A stretch of 32,272 nt of DNA from Clostridium sp. CAG:451 (GTDB lineage Bacteria; Bacillota_I; Bacilli_A; RF39; UBA660): positions 1 through 32,272 of the forward strand of contig FR901062.1 of assembly GCA_000438295.1 (NCBI GenBank), given 5' to 3'. This document shows positions 5,848 through 15,408 of the stretch, piece by piece. Positions within the stretch are counted from its first letter, which is position 1. Each line of letters opens with the position of its first letter. The notes beneath the pieces were generated by a model, which saw nothing but the letters and a program-made list of their open reading frames with translations, did no database searches and was not told the DNA's origin. A program made the translations under genes and the position numbers.

Positions 5848-7383
5848 ATGATTTTAAGAAAACCTTATGCATTTTTGATACAGTATTTTCAAAGAATTCA
5901 CCTTATATTATTAGGACTTAGTTTTTATATATTTTATAAGACAAGTGCCTTAAGAACTTTTGTAAGTGAATTTATTAAAACAGAAAGTTATAATACTGAT
6001 TTAGAATCCATTAAAAGCTATGTTGGTTTTTTACCAGTGATTATTATCATTCTATGTGTTTTGACATTTATTGTTCTAATGATACTGTTAAGACATAAGG
6101 AAAAACCATGGAAAGTATACTTGTTACCACTTTTTGATTATATCTTCCTACTAATAATAATGTTTTATATTAGAAACTATTTTATGAACTATAATGAAGT
6201 TTCTGATATTACTAAAATAATGGCAGCTAGAGACTTACTATTTATTGCTTATATTCCTCAGTTCATTATAATTCTTTTACTGATAATTAGAATGTTAGGA
6301 ATTGATCTTAATAAATTTGGCTTTCAAAAAGATAAAGAATATTTAGATATAAAGGAAGAAGATAGAGAAGAGTTTGAAGTAAATGTTGAATTTGATAAAG
6401 ATAAAATCAAAAGATTATTTAATAAATTAATAAGAAGCCTAAAATACCTTTATTATGAACATAAATTTATCTGCCGAGTTTTACTTTCTTTATTAGTTAT
6501 ACTTATAATAGGCTATAACTATTATTATTTTGGAGTACTTCATAGAATCTATAGAGAAAATCAGTCCTTTAATTCTAATTTTTATCAAATAACAGTAAAA
6601 GATAGCTATATAACAAATAATAAAGATAATGGAGATTTAATCGAAAAAGATTCTTCTTTTGTAATAATAAAATTATCAGTAAAGAATTTAGCTGGAGAAC
6701 GAGATATGTATATAGATAGATTTCGTTTGGTAAATAGAAATAATGAGGGGGAAAAACTACCACAGTACCAACCATATTTTGCTGGTTATGGAAAAGTATA
6801 TGATAATGCTACCTTTAAAAACAATGAGACTAAAAACTTTATATTAATTTATAGAGTAGATAAAAACTGGAAGAATAGAAACTATATATTATATTATCAA
6901 GGACTTGGTAATTCACTTCTATTAAGAAAAGTAAAACTTAAATTAAAAGATTATCGTGAAATAACAAATGGAGAGACAAAAAAAATTAATCAGAAAATGA
7001 CTATTGATAAAAAAGATTTTACTATTACATCATATCAAATAGCTAACCAAGCTGTTTATTATTCATATAAGTGTTTAAGTAGTGGTTGTGGAGTAAATGC
7101 TGATACTGTATCTTCATATAATAATGATATTTTACAAATAAATTACATTAGCGAATACTTTGATTCAAAAACTTTTGTTGACTTTTCAACTAAGTATGCT
7201 AGAATTAAATATGAGGATAGTAATGGTAAGGTACATACCTTGAACTGTACAGATGCCATTGGTAAAGATTATACAACTAAAGCATTATACTTTAAAGTGC
7301 CTAGTACTCTTAAAGAATCTAAAAAAATAGATTTGGTTTATACGGTAAATGGTAAAAAATATACATATCACTTAAAGAAGTAA
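5848..7383 (+). CDS. Polytopic membrane protein with extracellular Ig-like (DUF4352-like) domain
   Basis: A 511-aa protein. Four hydrophobic segments (about 16-34, 59-83, 88-112 and 130-152) are followed by a charged cytoplasmic stretch rich in Lys/Glu (155-200), a fifth segment (about 208-230) and then a long exodomain. The first part of the exodomain (KDSYI, SSFVIIKLSVKNLAG, FRLVNRNNEGEKLP, NETKNFILIYRVD) has the strand order of DUF4352-type immunoglobulin-like domains. The rest (about 370-511) is a second beta-rich module with two cysteines in KCLSSGCGV. It is the first gene of the cluster, after promoter and palindrome, 14 bases before the next gene. It could be a scaffold or energy/assembly component, since five-helix proteins are unusual in Tad systems. 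No named family is recognised with confidence. Confidence 0.55.
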   Translation: MILRKPYAFLIQYFQRIHLILLGLSFYIFYKTSALRTFVSEFIKTESYNTDLESIKSYVGFLPVIIIILCVLTFIVLMILLRHKEKPWKVYLLPLFDYIFLLIIMFYIRNYFMNYNEVSDITKIMAARDLLFIAYIPQFIIILLLIIRMLGIDLNKFGFQKDKEYLDIKEEDREEFEVNVEFDKDKIKRLFNKLIRSLKYLYYEHKFICRVLLSLLVILIIGYNYYYFGVLHRIYRENQSFNSNFYQITVKDSYITNNKDNGDLIEKDSSFVIIKLSVKNLAGERDMYIDRFRLVNRNNEGEKLPQYQPYFAGYGKVYDNATFKNNETKNFILIYRVDKNWKNRNYILYYQGLGNSLLLRKVKLKLKDYREITNGETKKINQKMTIDKKDFTITSYQIANQAVYYSYKCLSSGCGVNADTVSSYNNDILQINYISEYFDSKTFVDFSTKYARIKYEDSNGKVHTLNCTDAIGKDYTTKALYFKVPSTLKESKKIDLVYTVNGKKYTYHLKK

Positions 7384-7397
7384 GGAAGGAAATTAAA

Positions 7398-9200
7398 ATG
7401 GATAAGAAAAAAATAGTAAAAATTGTTGTTTTAGTGGTAGTTATAATTACTGTGTTGTTTCTTTTATGGAATTATGTAATTTATCCTGTTAACGCTTTTA
7501 GGCATAATGAAAAAATATTAAGTGCAGCTGGAAAAAGGTATTTTGAAATAAATAGACGTAATTTACCAAAAGAAGAGGGACGTGTATCTACCGTTTCTCT
7601 TGAAGTGCTTATTAGACAAAAGTATTTGGATGAATTAAGTATTAAAAATAATATTTGTGATATTAGAAATAGTAATGTTAAAATGAGAAATGAGGGTGGA
7701 GGTTATGCTTATTACACGCACTTGAAATGTGGTAATAGACATAGCAATGTTGATTATACTGGTCCGATTATTAATTTAAAAGGAACTAAAAAAATGACTA
7801 TAAATAAAGGAGACACTTATAAAGAACCAGGAGTTTTAACTGTAAAAGACAATAAAGATGGTGAATTAAAAGTAAGCGATGTTACTATAAGTGGCAAAGT
7901 AGATACCAATAAAATAGGTAAGTATCAAATAAAATATACTGCTTCAGATAGTTTAGATAACGAAACTGTAGTAACAAGAGAAGTAGAAGTAATAGAAAAT
8001 TTAAGTAGTGTAGTTAAGAATGATACTACTAGTAGTAATAATTATTATAAAGGACAATATGTTGATAATTATTTGAAACTTAATAATATATTGTTTAGAA
8101 TAGTAAAAGTTAATAAAGATGATACTGTTACTATTGTAAGTGAAGATCCTATAGCTAATATTGATTACGGAGCAAAAAATGGTAAGTTTGATGGTAGTAA
8201 TATGGATGAGTGGTTAAATGATTATTTCTACGCTTCCCTAAATAATAAAAGTAAAAAATTAATAGTAGATACTAAATGGTGTAATGATGTAGTTACTGAT
8301 GATAATCTATCTAAAACTAATTGTGATAAATATACATCAAGTAAAAAAGTTGGAATTTTATCCATAGAAGATTATAATAACAGTCTTGATCAAAATAGTA
8401 ATAGCTATTTACAAATAATGGCTAGAACATGGTATAATAATCTGGATAGTAATAGTAAGGTATGGTCAATAAAATCCAATGCTAAAGAATCTTATAAAGA
8501 TGATATTTTACTTAATATTAGACCAGCTATTACTCTTAAGAAAAATATAAAAATATTATCTGGCGATGGTAGTATTGATTCACCTTATTTAATTGGTACA
8601 GAAACTTATGCAACTAGAAACATGAAAGTAAATAAATTAGATATAGGTACTAGTATAGAATATGCTGGTTATGATTATATTGTTGCTGGCAAAGAAACAG
8701 ATGGTACTACAAAAGTTATAATGACTTTTCCATTAATGCTTGATGGTATTGATACTGATATTTCTTACGATACAAATAGTAATGTTAAAATATATAATCC
8801 AAAAGAAAAAGGTAATATTGCTTATCAAATTAATAATGTTTTAGCAAACTATATAGATACTAACTACTTTGTTAAAAAAGATATCATTGTCCCTATATAT
8901 AAAGAAAAAGTAACATACAAAGGAAAACATGAAACTAAAAAATATACTGGCAAGTTAATGATTCCTTCCGTCTTTGAATTATTTAGTGGATCAATTAATA
9001 ATACGGAAATGGCTTATTGGCTAATTGATGGTTCAAAAGAAGAAGAAAATAAGACTATGATAGACATGGATGGAACTACAGCATTCTATTATAAAGAAAC
9101 GGGTAGAACTGCTGGAGTAAAAATTAAAGCTTATCTTCATAAAAATGTCTATGTTAAATCAGGAAATTGTGTAACTAGTTCATGTAAAATATCAAAATAG
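7398..9200 (+). CDS. Single-pass surface protein with Ig-like domain and two DUF6273-like repeats
   Basis: A 600-aa protein with one membrane anchor (about 8-26) and the remainder outside. After it comes a small module containing AAGKRYF, LPKEEG and two cysteines (to about 115), then an Ig-like domain of the DUF5011 kind (GPIINLKG, INKGDTYKEPG, DTNKIGKYQIKYTASD; about 122-200). Two long repeats of roughly 190 residues follow; the first ends RPAITLKKNIKILSGDGS with IDSPYLIG. The N-terminal module, the first repeat and this ending are shared with the last gene of the cluster (30753-31967), so they are paralogues. Six or so paired cysteines suggest disulfides. There is no LPxTG-type signal. Likely a surface-exposed structural or adhesive part of the apparatus; the function is not known. 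Confidence 0.6.
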   Translation: MDKKKIVKIVVLVVVIITVLFLLWNYVIYPVNAFRHNEKILSAAGKRYFEINRRNLPKEEGRVSTVSLEVLIRQKYLDELSIKNNICDIRNSNVKMRNEGGGYAYYTHLKCGNRHSNVDYTGPIINLKGTKKMTINKGDTYKEPGVLTVKDNKDGELKVSDVTISGKVDTNKIGKYQIKYTASDSLDNETVVTREVEVIENLSSVVKNDTTSSNNYYKGQYVDNYLKLNNILFRIVKVNKDDTVTIVSEDPIANIDYGAKNGKFDGSNMDEWLNDYFYASLNNKSKKLIVDTKWCNDVVTDDNLSKTNCDKYTSSKKVGILSIEDYNNSLDQNSNSYLQIMARTWYNNLDSNSKVWSIKSNAKESYKDDILLNIRPAITLKKNIKILSGDGSIDSPYLIGTETYATRNMKVNKLDIGTSIEYAGYDYIVAGKETDGTTKVIMTFPLMLDGIDTDISYDTNSNVKIYNPKEKGNIAYQINNVLANYIDTNYFVKKDIIVPIYKEKVTYKGKHETKKYTGKLMIPSVFELFSGSINNTEMAYWLIDGSKEEENKTMIDMDGTTAFYYKETGRTAGVKIKAYLHKNVYVKSGNCVTSSCKISK

Positions 9201-9215
9201 ATGAGAGGTAGTATG

Positions 9216-9995
9216 ATGAAAAATAAAAAAGAAAAAATGTATATTTATTTAATTATTTTAATCTTTGTTCTAAGTTTTATCCTCTATTTTATAAGCATAC
9301 AACCTAAAAGTAGCAAGCTTAAATTAGAAGATAAAACAACAGAAATTAACAAGGCCAAAAAGTATGGCGATAGTGTAGTTGGCTGGTTAACTGTGGAAGG
9401 GACTAATATTGATTTACCACTTATACAAGTAACAGACAATACGAATATCAATAGAAGAGACTATAATTATGCTTGGATATATGCTCATCCTGATTTAAAA
9501 AGTAATCATGTTAGTTATATATCACACAATATAAGAAATGTATCAAGAAAGCCAATAATAAATGACAAAAATATGAGTGGCTTTGAACAACTACTTAGTT
9601 TTATATATCCATCGTTTATTAGTGATAATCAATATATAGCTTATACTGTTAATAATGAGCAGGCACTTTATAAAATATATGCTGTTTCCCTAGTAGAAAA
9701 TGATCAATCAGCATCATTTAAAGATATTTACACAGAAAGTGAACAACAAGAATATATAGAAAAAGCTAAAAAAACAAGTATGTATAATATTGATGTTGAT
9801 GTTAATAAGGATGATAAACTTCTTAGTTTAATTACTTGTACTAGATTTTATGGAGGAAATGCCTATAGTTTTGTAGTAGATGCAAGAAAAGTAAGAGATA
9901 ATGAAAAAAATAATATTAGTAAAGTTGAAATTAATAAGAACTATAAGCCAATCGAAGAAAGGATGAAAGAAGGTGTTAAAAATGAAGAAGTTTAG
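9216..9995 (+). CDS. Class B-like sortase, atypical active site
   Basis: About 259 aa with an N-terminal membrane helix (about 7-28) and an extracytoplasmic sortase domain. The start is taken as ATG 9216 because GAGAGG lies 7 bases upstream; ATGs at 9201 and 9213 are also in frame. Visible are GWLTVEGTNIDLPLIQV (substrate groove, class B/D style), the catalytic histidine in YISHNIRN (H104) and the catalytic cysteine in SLITCTRF (C208). Class B enzymes place arginine 10 residues after the cysteine, just before VVHA; here that position is serine (NAYSFVVDA), although R210 and R224 lie close by. The gene overlaps the next by 14 bases. No LPxTG or NPQTN-type sorting signal is seen on nearby proteins, so its substrate may be encoded elsewhere or use a divergent motif. 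Confidence 0.8.
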   Translation: MKNKKEKMYIYLIILIFVLSFILYFISIQPKSSKLKLEDKTTEINKAKKYGDSVVGWLTVEGTNIDLPLIQVTDNTNINRRDYNYAWIYAHPDLKSNHVSYISHNIRNVSRKPIINDKNMSGFEQLLSFIYPSFISDNQYIAYTVNNEQALYKIYAVSLVENDQSASFKDIYTESEQQEYIEKAKKTSMYNIDVDVNKDDKLLSLITCTRFYGGNAYSFVVDARKVRDNEKNNISKVEINKNYKPIEERMKEGVKNEEV

Positions 9996-12843
9996 TATAA
10001 TTGCAGTAATTTCTGTACTTTTTATATCAATTATATCAGTTCCTACTTTAACTAGTGCTGAAAGCTGTCCGGCAACTAATACTTATATGTCTAATTATTT
10101 TAAACAATATAGTGGTTATCCTTATAAAGAGGCACATAATATTATTACATTCACTATAAAAAAGGAATATTTGAATTATGTAAAAGTATATGTAAATAAT
10201 TCATCTACTGAAAATGATACACCAACTGGGTTAACTGAACCTGATGTTAATGGTAATATTAATCTAGATCTTGTAGCTGATCAAAATAAAGGTTATGCGG
10301 ATACAACAGTTACTTTTTATTTCACCCCAGCAGCTAACTTAACAACATCTAAAAATTGTGCAACTGTTAAAAAAACTTATACATTTGTTCCTAATGAAGA
10401 TGAAACGACAGTAGAAGATGATGAAGAAACAAAAGCTTTAGAACGTGATTTTGGTCTATTACCAGATTCAGATGCCTCTCTTGATGATTTACAAGATAGT
10501 AGTTTTATTAAAATAACAGATATATCTAAAGCTAATAAATTAACTTGTGATCATGGTAAAAATGATGGTAAGACAGTTAAAAAATATACTTATACTAGTA
10601 CTAAAAGTACTACTAATAATTGTGCTACTACTTGTCGAGAAGATGCTATTGTTACACTAGATCCACCAGTAATCACTCAAGCAGGAATGTGCTTCAGCTA
10701 TGTTGTTGACATTAAAACAAAAGTAGCTTGTTCTTCTAAATATACAGGTACAAAACCTACAAGATATAAGGGCTGTATTTCTCCAAGTTATTGTTCTGGA
10801 GGAACTGATAAGGGGGGACCAAATGATGAATTTGATAGTTGTGTAGAAGAATGTGATAATGGAGAGTATACTCAAGCTTGTATTAACAAATGTTATACTA
10901 AAGTATATGAAAAAGATACTACTACAAAAAAGACTAAAGAAAGTTCTAAAGATTCTAAAGAATATTTAAATAGATTGAAAAGTTCTAATACCTTTATTGA
11001 ACCAGAAATGTTAAGTGGTACTGAGTTAAGAGAAGTAAATGTAGGAACTACTAAAGTTACTTGTTATACAGATTCATATTTAGCATCAACTGGATCAATG
11101 AATGATGCCCAGTTAAATGACTTAGCTAGTAAAGTTTATTATTCTAAGCAACTTTTACCAGGTGGTTATTATGGTTTAACAGCAGGATATGAATGGTATC
11201 CATCTTATAGATATTATTCATATGATTTAACTAATGGAACTTATACATTAAAGAATAGTGGTGGTTGTTTAAGTAAAATAAGTCCATATTACTTCTCATC
11301 AATTGATAAGACTAAATTAACAATTAAAGAATTAAATGGTCAATATCATTATCCAGGAACTAGTAGAATTCATAGATATGTTCCAACAGGTACTTTAAAG
11401 GATAAAGCTAATAATAAATATCAATCTGCAGGTTCTTTACTAAGACATCAAATAAGTTATGATGGTGGTAGTTCATTTATTACTAGTAACTGTGGAGAAA
11501 GTTGTAGCGTTTCAAGTAAATGCACTAACATAATAAGAAAAGGTAATAATAAATATCCTGGTAATAAATGGGCAATTGTAACTAATACTCAAGCTAATAT
11601 GATTTATAAAGCAGAACTAAAAAAATATATTAATGAAAAGAAAAGCTGTGTTAAGTCAAGCAAGTCTTGCTATACTACAGCAACATCAACTTATACAATC
11701 AAAGTAGATGAGACTAGTAAAAATACTGGTAATGACCTAGGAAATTCATATAAAGCTTATCAAAAAGTTGATCAAGGAAAAAGTGGTAACAATAAGAGTA
11801 CAGTAACTGGTAATAACAAAACTATGATAATAAATACAAATGGTAAGTGTATAACTGGTGAATGTGCTAATAAAAATCAAGAGTATTGCAGTAACTTAGA
11901 TAAAAACTCAAGTGATTATAAAGCTTATTGTGATGATAAAAACTCATGTAAATTATCTGGTATTCCAGCTTGTAAGAATGGAAATACTTGTTATGATTAT
12001 CATACAACTCTTTCATTCCCTAAAAATTATATTAATGTAAAAACTGGTCAAACTAAAGTTGAAATTACTAAAGATAAATTACCATTCTATGTAGCAATAG
12101 GAAACTCTTATTGTACAAATCTATCAACTAAAGAAGTTAATGTTAATTGGTATGACTATAAAATAGATGATACTAATAAAGTAGCAAAACCAAAGAAGAT
12201 TAATAAATACAATATTAAAGGTACAATAAGAAATTATGGTTATAGTAAATGGAATTTTGATTTCTCATGTTTCTATGCTTTAAAAAATCCTGATACTGGT
12301 GATTGTGTTGGAGATAATTGTACTCCTAAAGATTGTGTCGGAAATAATTGTACTCCATGTACAGGAAGTAAATGTAATAATGGTGGTAATGGAGAAAATA
12401 TTATTTCTAAAGTAAAAGTTCGTTCTGTTAACTTATCTAATTTATTCCCTAATCGTACACCTAGATTTAACTGGAGTAATGAAGCTAAGAATGTTAATAA
12501 TAGAAATTATAAAGTTGATCCATCAACACTAGTCAAAGCAATAGAAACTACTGGTGATACAGTATATGATAAAGATAAGGAAAATAAATATCTAGATTAT
12601 CATATTAAATTAACTAAGAGTGCAATAACCAAGATTAGAAATTATAATAAAGGTAAAACTTATAACAATTCTAATAATGGTTCACCAGTTAATAGAATAA
12701 ATGGTGAAGGAACTTGGGGCGTTACAGTATATAGAAGTAAACTATTAGACAAGCTTGGTAAAAAAGTAGTAACTAAACGTGGATTGCTAGGATGTAACAA
12801 CCAAACAAGTTCAAGAAGTTGTAATCAACAAGGAGGTAATTAA
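9982..12843 (+). CDS. Large secreted cysteine-rich protein of unknown fold
   Basis: About 953 aa with a clear Sec signal peptide, MKKFSIIAVISVLFISIISV, and likely cleavage after TSA (residue 26). I chose ATG 9982, with an AGAAGGTG ribosome site 6 bases upstream, over an in-frame GTG at 9973. There is no C-terminal membrane helix or cell-wall signal. I count about 37 cysteines, many closely paired (TNNCATTC, GCISPSYC, CVEECDNG, SCKLSGIPAC), with a short internal repeat GDCVGDNCTPKDCVGNNCTP near residue 780. Such cysteine density is unusual for a low-GC monoderm and implies disulfide cross-linking. Its place between the sortase and the Tad genes suggests an extracellular adhesin, tip or sheath component. 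No domain was recognised. Confidence 0.7.
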   Translation: MKKFSIIAVISVLFISIISVPTLTSAESCPATNTYMSNYFKQYSGYPYKEAHNIITFTIKKEYLNYVKVYVNNSSTENDTPTGLTEPDVNGNINLDLVADQNKGYADTTVTFYFTPAANLTTSKNCATVKKTYTFVPNEDETTVEDDEETKALERDFGLLPDSDASLDDLQDSSFIKITDISKANKLTCDHGKNDGKTVKKYTYTSTKSTTNNCATTCREDAIVTLDPPVITQAGMCFSYVVDIKTKVACSSKYTGTKPTRYKGCISPSYCSGGTDKGGPNDEFDSCVEECDNGEYTQACINKCYTKVYEKDTTTKKTKESSKDSKEYLNRLKSSNTFIEPEMLSGTELREVNVGTTKVTCYTDSYLASTGSMNDAQLNDLASKVYYSKQLLPGGYYGLTAGYEWYPSYRYYSYDLTNGTYTLKNSGGCLSKISPYYFSSIDKTKLTIKELNGQYHYPGTSRIHRYVPTGTLKDKANNKYQSAGSLLRHQISYDGGSSFITSNCGESCSVSSKCTNIIRKGNNKYPGNKWAIVTNTQANMIYKAELKKYINEKKSCVKSSKSCYTTATSTYTIKVDETSKNTGNDLGNSYKAYQKVDQGKSGNNKSTVTGNNKTMIINTNGKCITGECANKNQEYCSNLDKNSSDYKAYCDDKNSCKLSGIPACKNGNTCYDYHTTLSFPKNYINVKTGQTKVEITKDKLPFYVAIGNSYCTNLSTKEVNVNWYDYKIDDTNKVAKPKKINKYNIKGTIRNYGYSKWNFDFSCFYALKNPDTGDCVGDNCTPKDCVGNNCTPCTGSKCNNGGNGENIISKVKVRSVNLSNLFPNRTPRFNWSNEAKNVNNRNYKVDPSTLVKAIETTGDTVYDKDKENKYLDYHIKLTKSAITKIRNYNKGKTYNNSNNGSPVNRINGEGTWGVTVYRSKLLDKLGKKVVTKRGLLGCNNQTSSRSCNQQGGN

Positions 12844-12845
12844 TA

Positions 12846-13337
12846 ATGAATAAAGCAATGTTATTAGTTGGTATTATAATGCTTGCCATGTTTACCTTTG
12901 GAGTAATTAATATAGCTTCAAGTTATCAAACAGGAAATGAATTAGATTACTATTTATTAAAAGAAACAACGGAAGCAGCTATGGTAGATGCAATAGATAT
13001 TGGGTATTATAGATTAAGCGGTGGACTATATAGAATGGACAAAGAAAAATTTGCTGAAAGTTTTGTGCGCCGCTTAGCCCAAAACGTTTCCAATGATAGG
13101 GAATATGATATTAAGTTTTATGATATTAATGAAACACCACCTAAAGTAACCATAAAAATAGACTCATCAACTGCAACTAGTTTTAATGGAGACAATCTAA
13201 ATATTTCAAATAAGATAAGCAGTGTTATGGAAACAAACTATAAAGAAAATGTATTAACTACTAAACTAGTAAATAGTGGAAAGCTAGATTATAGTCAGAT
13301 AGATGAAGTCTATACAAAAGCTTTAGCAGCTAGTTAG
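12846..13337 (+). CDS. TadE-like/DUF5411-like membrane-anchored pseudopilin
   Basis: A 163-aa protein with an N-terminal hydrophobic helix (MLLVGIIMLAMFTFGVINIA, about 5-25) followed by an extracellular alpha/beta domain (YYLLKETTEAAMVDAID, then DREYDIKFYDI and PPKVTIKIDSS). The long N-terminal helix continuing past the membrane, then a small globular domain, is the pseudopilin/TadE plan. There is no obvious G|xxxxE prepilin cleavage site, as in many TadE proteins. It may match DUF5411, but I cannot verify that. It starts 2 bases after the preceding stop, with AGGAGG inside the end of the upstream gene, so the two are translationally coupled. Its position just before CpaB and TadA fits a minor pilin. 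Confidence 0.55.
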   Translation: MNKAMLLVGIIMLAMFTFGVINIASSYQTGNELDYYLLKETTEAAMVDAIDIGYYRLSGGLYRMDKEKFAESFVRRLAQNVSNDREYDIKFYDINETPPKVTIKIDSSTATSFNGDNLNISNKISSVMETNYKENVLTTKLVNSGKLDYSQIDEVYTKALAAS

Positions 13338-13357
13338 AATAGAAGGGAAGGAAAAAA

Positions 13358-14179
13358 ATGAATAATATTAGTGTAGGATTTAAAAAGTTTTTTGCCAATA
13401 AAAATACGGTAACTGTAGTAGGAGTTGTACTAGCTATTATAGTTTTGTATGTTGGTTATAATATGCGTGTTAAAAATGCAATTAATCCGGTAAGCGTACC
13501 TTATGCTTTAAAAACAATTAATCCAGGTACCCAAATAACAGAAGATATGATAGGAACTATGGAAATACCTCCAGCTATGTTAAAAGGTGATGCTATTACT
13601 AAAAAGTCAGATGTAGTAGATATGTATTCTGCTATAGATAGTGTAATTCCAGAAGGAAGTATATTTTATGGAAGAAGTGTTGTAAGCAAAGAAGCACTTC
13701 CAGGAAATATTATTTTAGATTATCCAAAAAATTATGTTTTATATAACCTAGAAGTTGATATGTCAAGTACTTATAGTAACTCAATTGTTCCAGGTAATTA
13801 CATTGATATTTACTTAAAAGTTATGAATCATGTGGATAATAATCAAACAGTAACTGAGGATAATGATAAAATTATGGTAGGTAAATTATTAGAAAATGTT
13901 AAAGTCTTAGGTGTATATGATAGTAATGGTCAATCTGTATTTGCTAATACGGAAGAAAATAGAACTCCAGCTCAAATAATATTTGCAGTACCAGAAGATT
14001 ATCACATCTTACTTCGTAAAGCATCATATTTAAGAGCTTATGATTCTGAAATTATTCCAGTACCAACAAATGAAAGTTTAGAGAAAAAACCTGGAGATGT
14101 TAAAATATCTAATGATGATTTAAAGAACTTTATTAATAGAGTAACTGCCATGACAGAAGCAGATTTAGCTGCTCAATAG
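13358..14179 (+). CDS. cpaB: SAF-domain pilus assembly protein, CpaB/RcpC-like
   Basis: A 273-aa protein with one N-terminal membrane helix (about 17-35) and an extracellular SAF domain (about 46-115: VPYALKTINPGTQITEDMIG, PEGSIFYGRSVV), then a RcpC-type beta domain (YNLEVDMSSTYSNSIVPGNY, IDIYLKVMN). The SAF motif 'i..G..It.dmi' and the 'V.PG.yVDI...' loop are those of Flp pilus assembly protein CpaB/RcpC. In diderms CpaB works with the secretin; here, with no secretin, it may bind peptidoglycan or glycan and guide the filament through the wall. It lies between the TadE-like gene and the TadA ATPase, 15 bases before the latter, as in canonical tad operons. Confidence 0.8.
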   Translation: MNNISVGFKKFFANKNTVTVVGVVLAIIVLYVGYNMRVKNAINPVSVPYALKTINPGTQITEDMIGTMEIPPAMLKGDAITKKSDVVDMYSAIDSVIPEGSIFYGRSVVSKEALPGNIILDYPKNYVLYNLEVDMSSTYSNSIVPGNYIDIYLKVMNHVDNNQTVTEDNDKIMVGKLLENVKVLGVYDSNGQSVFANTEENRTPAQIIFAVPEDYHILLRKASYLRAYDSEIIPVPTNESLEKKPGDVKISNDDLKNFINRVTAMTEADLAAQ

Positions 14180-14194
14180 AAAGAAGGAATTATA

Positions 14195-15394
14195 ATGAAC
14201 GAATCTATTTTTGATAAATTAGACTTTGGTGTTTTACAACCAATGTTAGATGATGATGATATAACGGATATTTCTTATTCTAATCATGGACAAGTATGGA
14301 TTCGTTCTCTAACTTATGGTTCAAAAAGAGTAGAGGTTACGGGACTTAATGATGCCTTTATGGAAAAGCTTGCTTTTCAGTGTTCTAATGTAATGGGAAC
14401 AACATTCAATAATGCTAAACCGTTCTTAGATGCTGAAAGTGCAGAACTCCGTTTAAACTTTGTACATGAGTCAATTGCTACTAATGGAATAGCAGCTGTT
14501 ATTCGTAAAACACCAGCCAAGATTAGATTATCAAAAGAAAAATTATTAAAAGAAGATTATTTTACTGCCAATATACACGATATATTAATAAAATGTGTAG
14601 AAGGGCACTGCAATATTATTGTTTGTGGGGAAACTGGTTCAGGTAAAACAGAGTTTGTTAAGTATTTAGCTAGTCATACTAAAGAAAATGAAAAAATAAT
14701 TACAATAGAAGATACGCTAGAACTTCACTTAGATAAGATATTTCCTCATCGAGATATTGTAGCAATGAAGACCAATAATGTAGCAAGTTATACTGATGTT
14801 TTAGTAACTTGTATGCGTCAAAATCCTAAGTGGATTCTACTTTCAGAAGTACGTAGTGCAGAAGCAGTAACAGCAGTTAGAAACTCAATTTCATCAGGAC
14901 ATAATATCTTATCAACAATCCATGCTGATAAAGCTAGTGCTATCCCTTATCGTTTATATTCACTTTTGGAAACTGATATAGATGTTGATCAATTCTTAAC
15001 AACAATTTATCGTTATATTCAGTTAGGCGTCCATATCAAAGCATACTATAGTAAAGAATATGGAAAATTCCATCGTGAAGTCGACGAAGTAGTAGAATTT
15101 TATGTAGATGAAAATAATAAACCAATTTCACATATTCTTTATCAAAAAACATTTGGTAAAAAACCAGTACAGAATATGCCTAGTGAAAACTTGCTTGCAT
15201 ATTTAGAAAATCAAAATATAGATATTAGTAATTTAATTACTAATAATGATTCAATGAAAAATATGGACGATGAATTAAGACAAGTAGAAGTTCCAAATAC
15301 AAATACATTTATTAATCCTAATAATTTAATAAATCAAACTAGTCAAGAGGAAATATCTTTACCAAAAATTCCATTTCCAAATGAGATGTTGTAG
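14195..15394 (+). CDS. tadA: TadA/CpaF-family secretion ATPase
   Basis: A 399-aa cytoplasmic hexameric ATPase that powers pilus extrusion. An N-terminal domain (about 10-110, with DDDDITDISYSNHGQVWI) precedes the RecA-like core: Walker A GETGSGKT (145-152), Asp box TIEDTLEL (170-177), Walker B-type WILLSEVRS (213-221) and His box STIHA (240-244). The conserved arginine-rich stretch MRQNPKW is present. All features of the type II/IV secretion ATPase family (PF00437), CpaF branch, are intact. The C-terminal 70 residues (Asn-rich, ending PKIPFPNEML) form a variable tail. Immediately downstream are TadB- and TadC-like membrane partners. The tail could serve as a docking element for the second (T4SS) half of the cluster, which is speculation. 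Confidence 0.92.
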   Translation: MNESIFDKLDFGVLQPMLDDDDITDISYSNHGQVWIRSLTYGSKRVEVTGLNDAFMEKLAFQCSNVMGTTFNNAKPFLDAESAELRLNFVHESIATNGIAAVIRKTPAKIRLSKEKLLKEDYFTANIHDILIKCVEGHCNIIVCGETGSGKTEFVKYLASHTKENEKIITIEDTLELHLDKIFPHRDIVAMKTNNVASYTDVLVTCMRQNPKWILLSEVRSAEAVTAVRNSISSGHNILSTIHADKASAIPYRLYSLLETDIDVDQFLTTIYRYIQLGVHIKAYYSKEYGKFHREVDEVVEFYVDENNKPISHILYQKTFGKKPVQNMPSENLLAYLENQNIDISNLITNNDSMKNMDDELRQVEVPNTNTFINPNNLINQTSQEEISLPKIPFPNEML

Positions 15395-15408
15395 GAAGGA
15401 GGAAACGT

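Noticed and set aside
12280..12300. NPDTG in the Cys-rich protein, resembling a class B sortase NPxTG motif
   Set aside because: It is more than 150 residues from the C-terminus with no following hydrophobic helix and basic tail, so it is not a cell-wall sorting signal.
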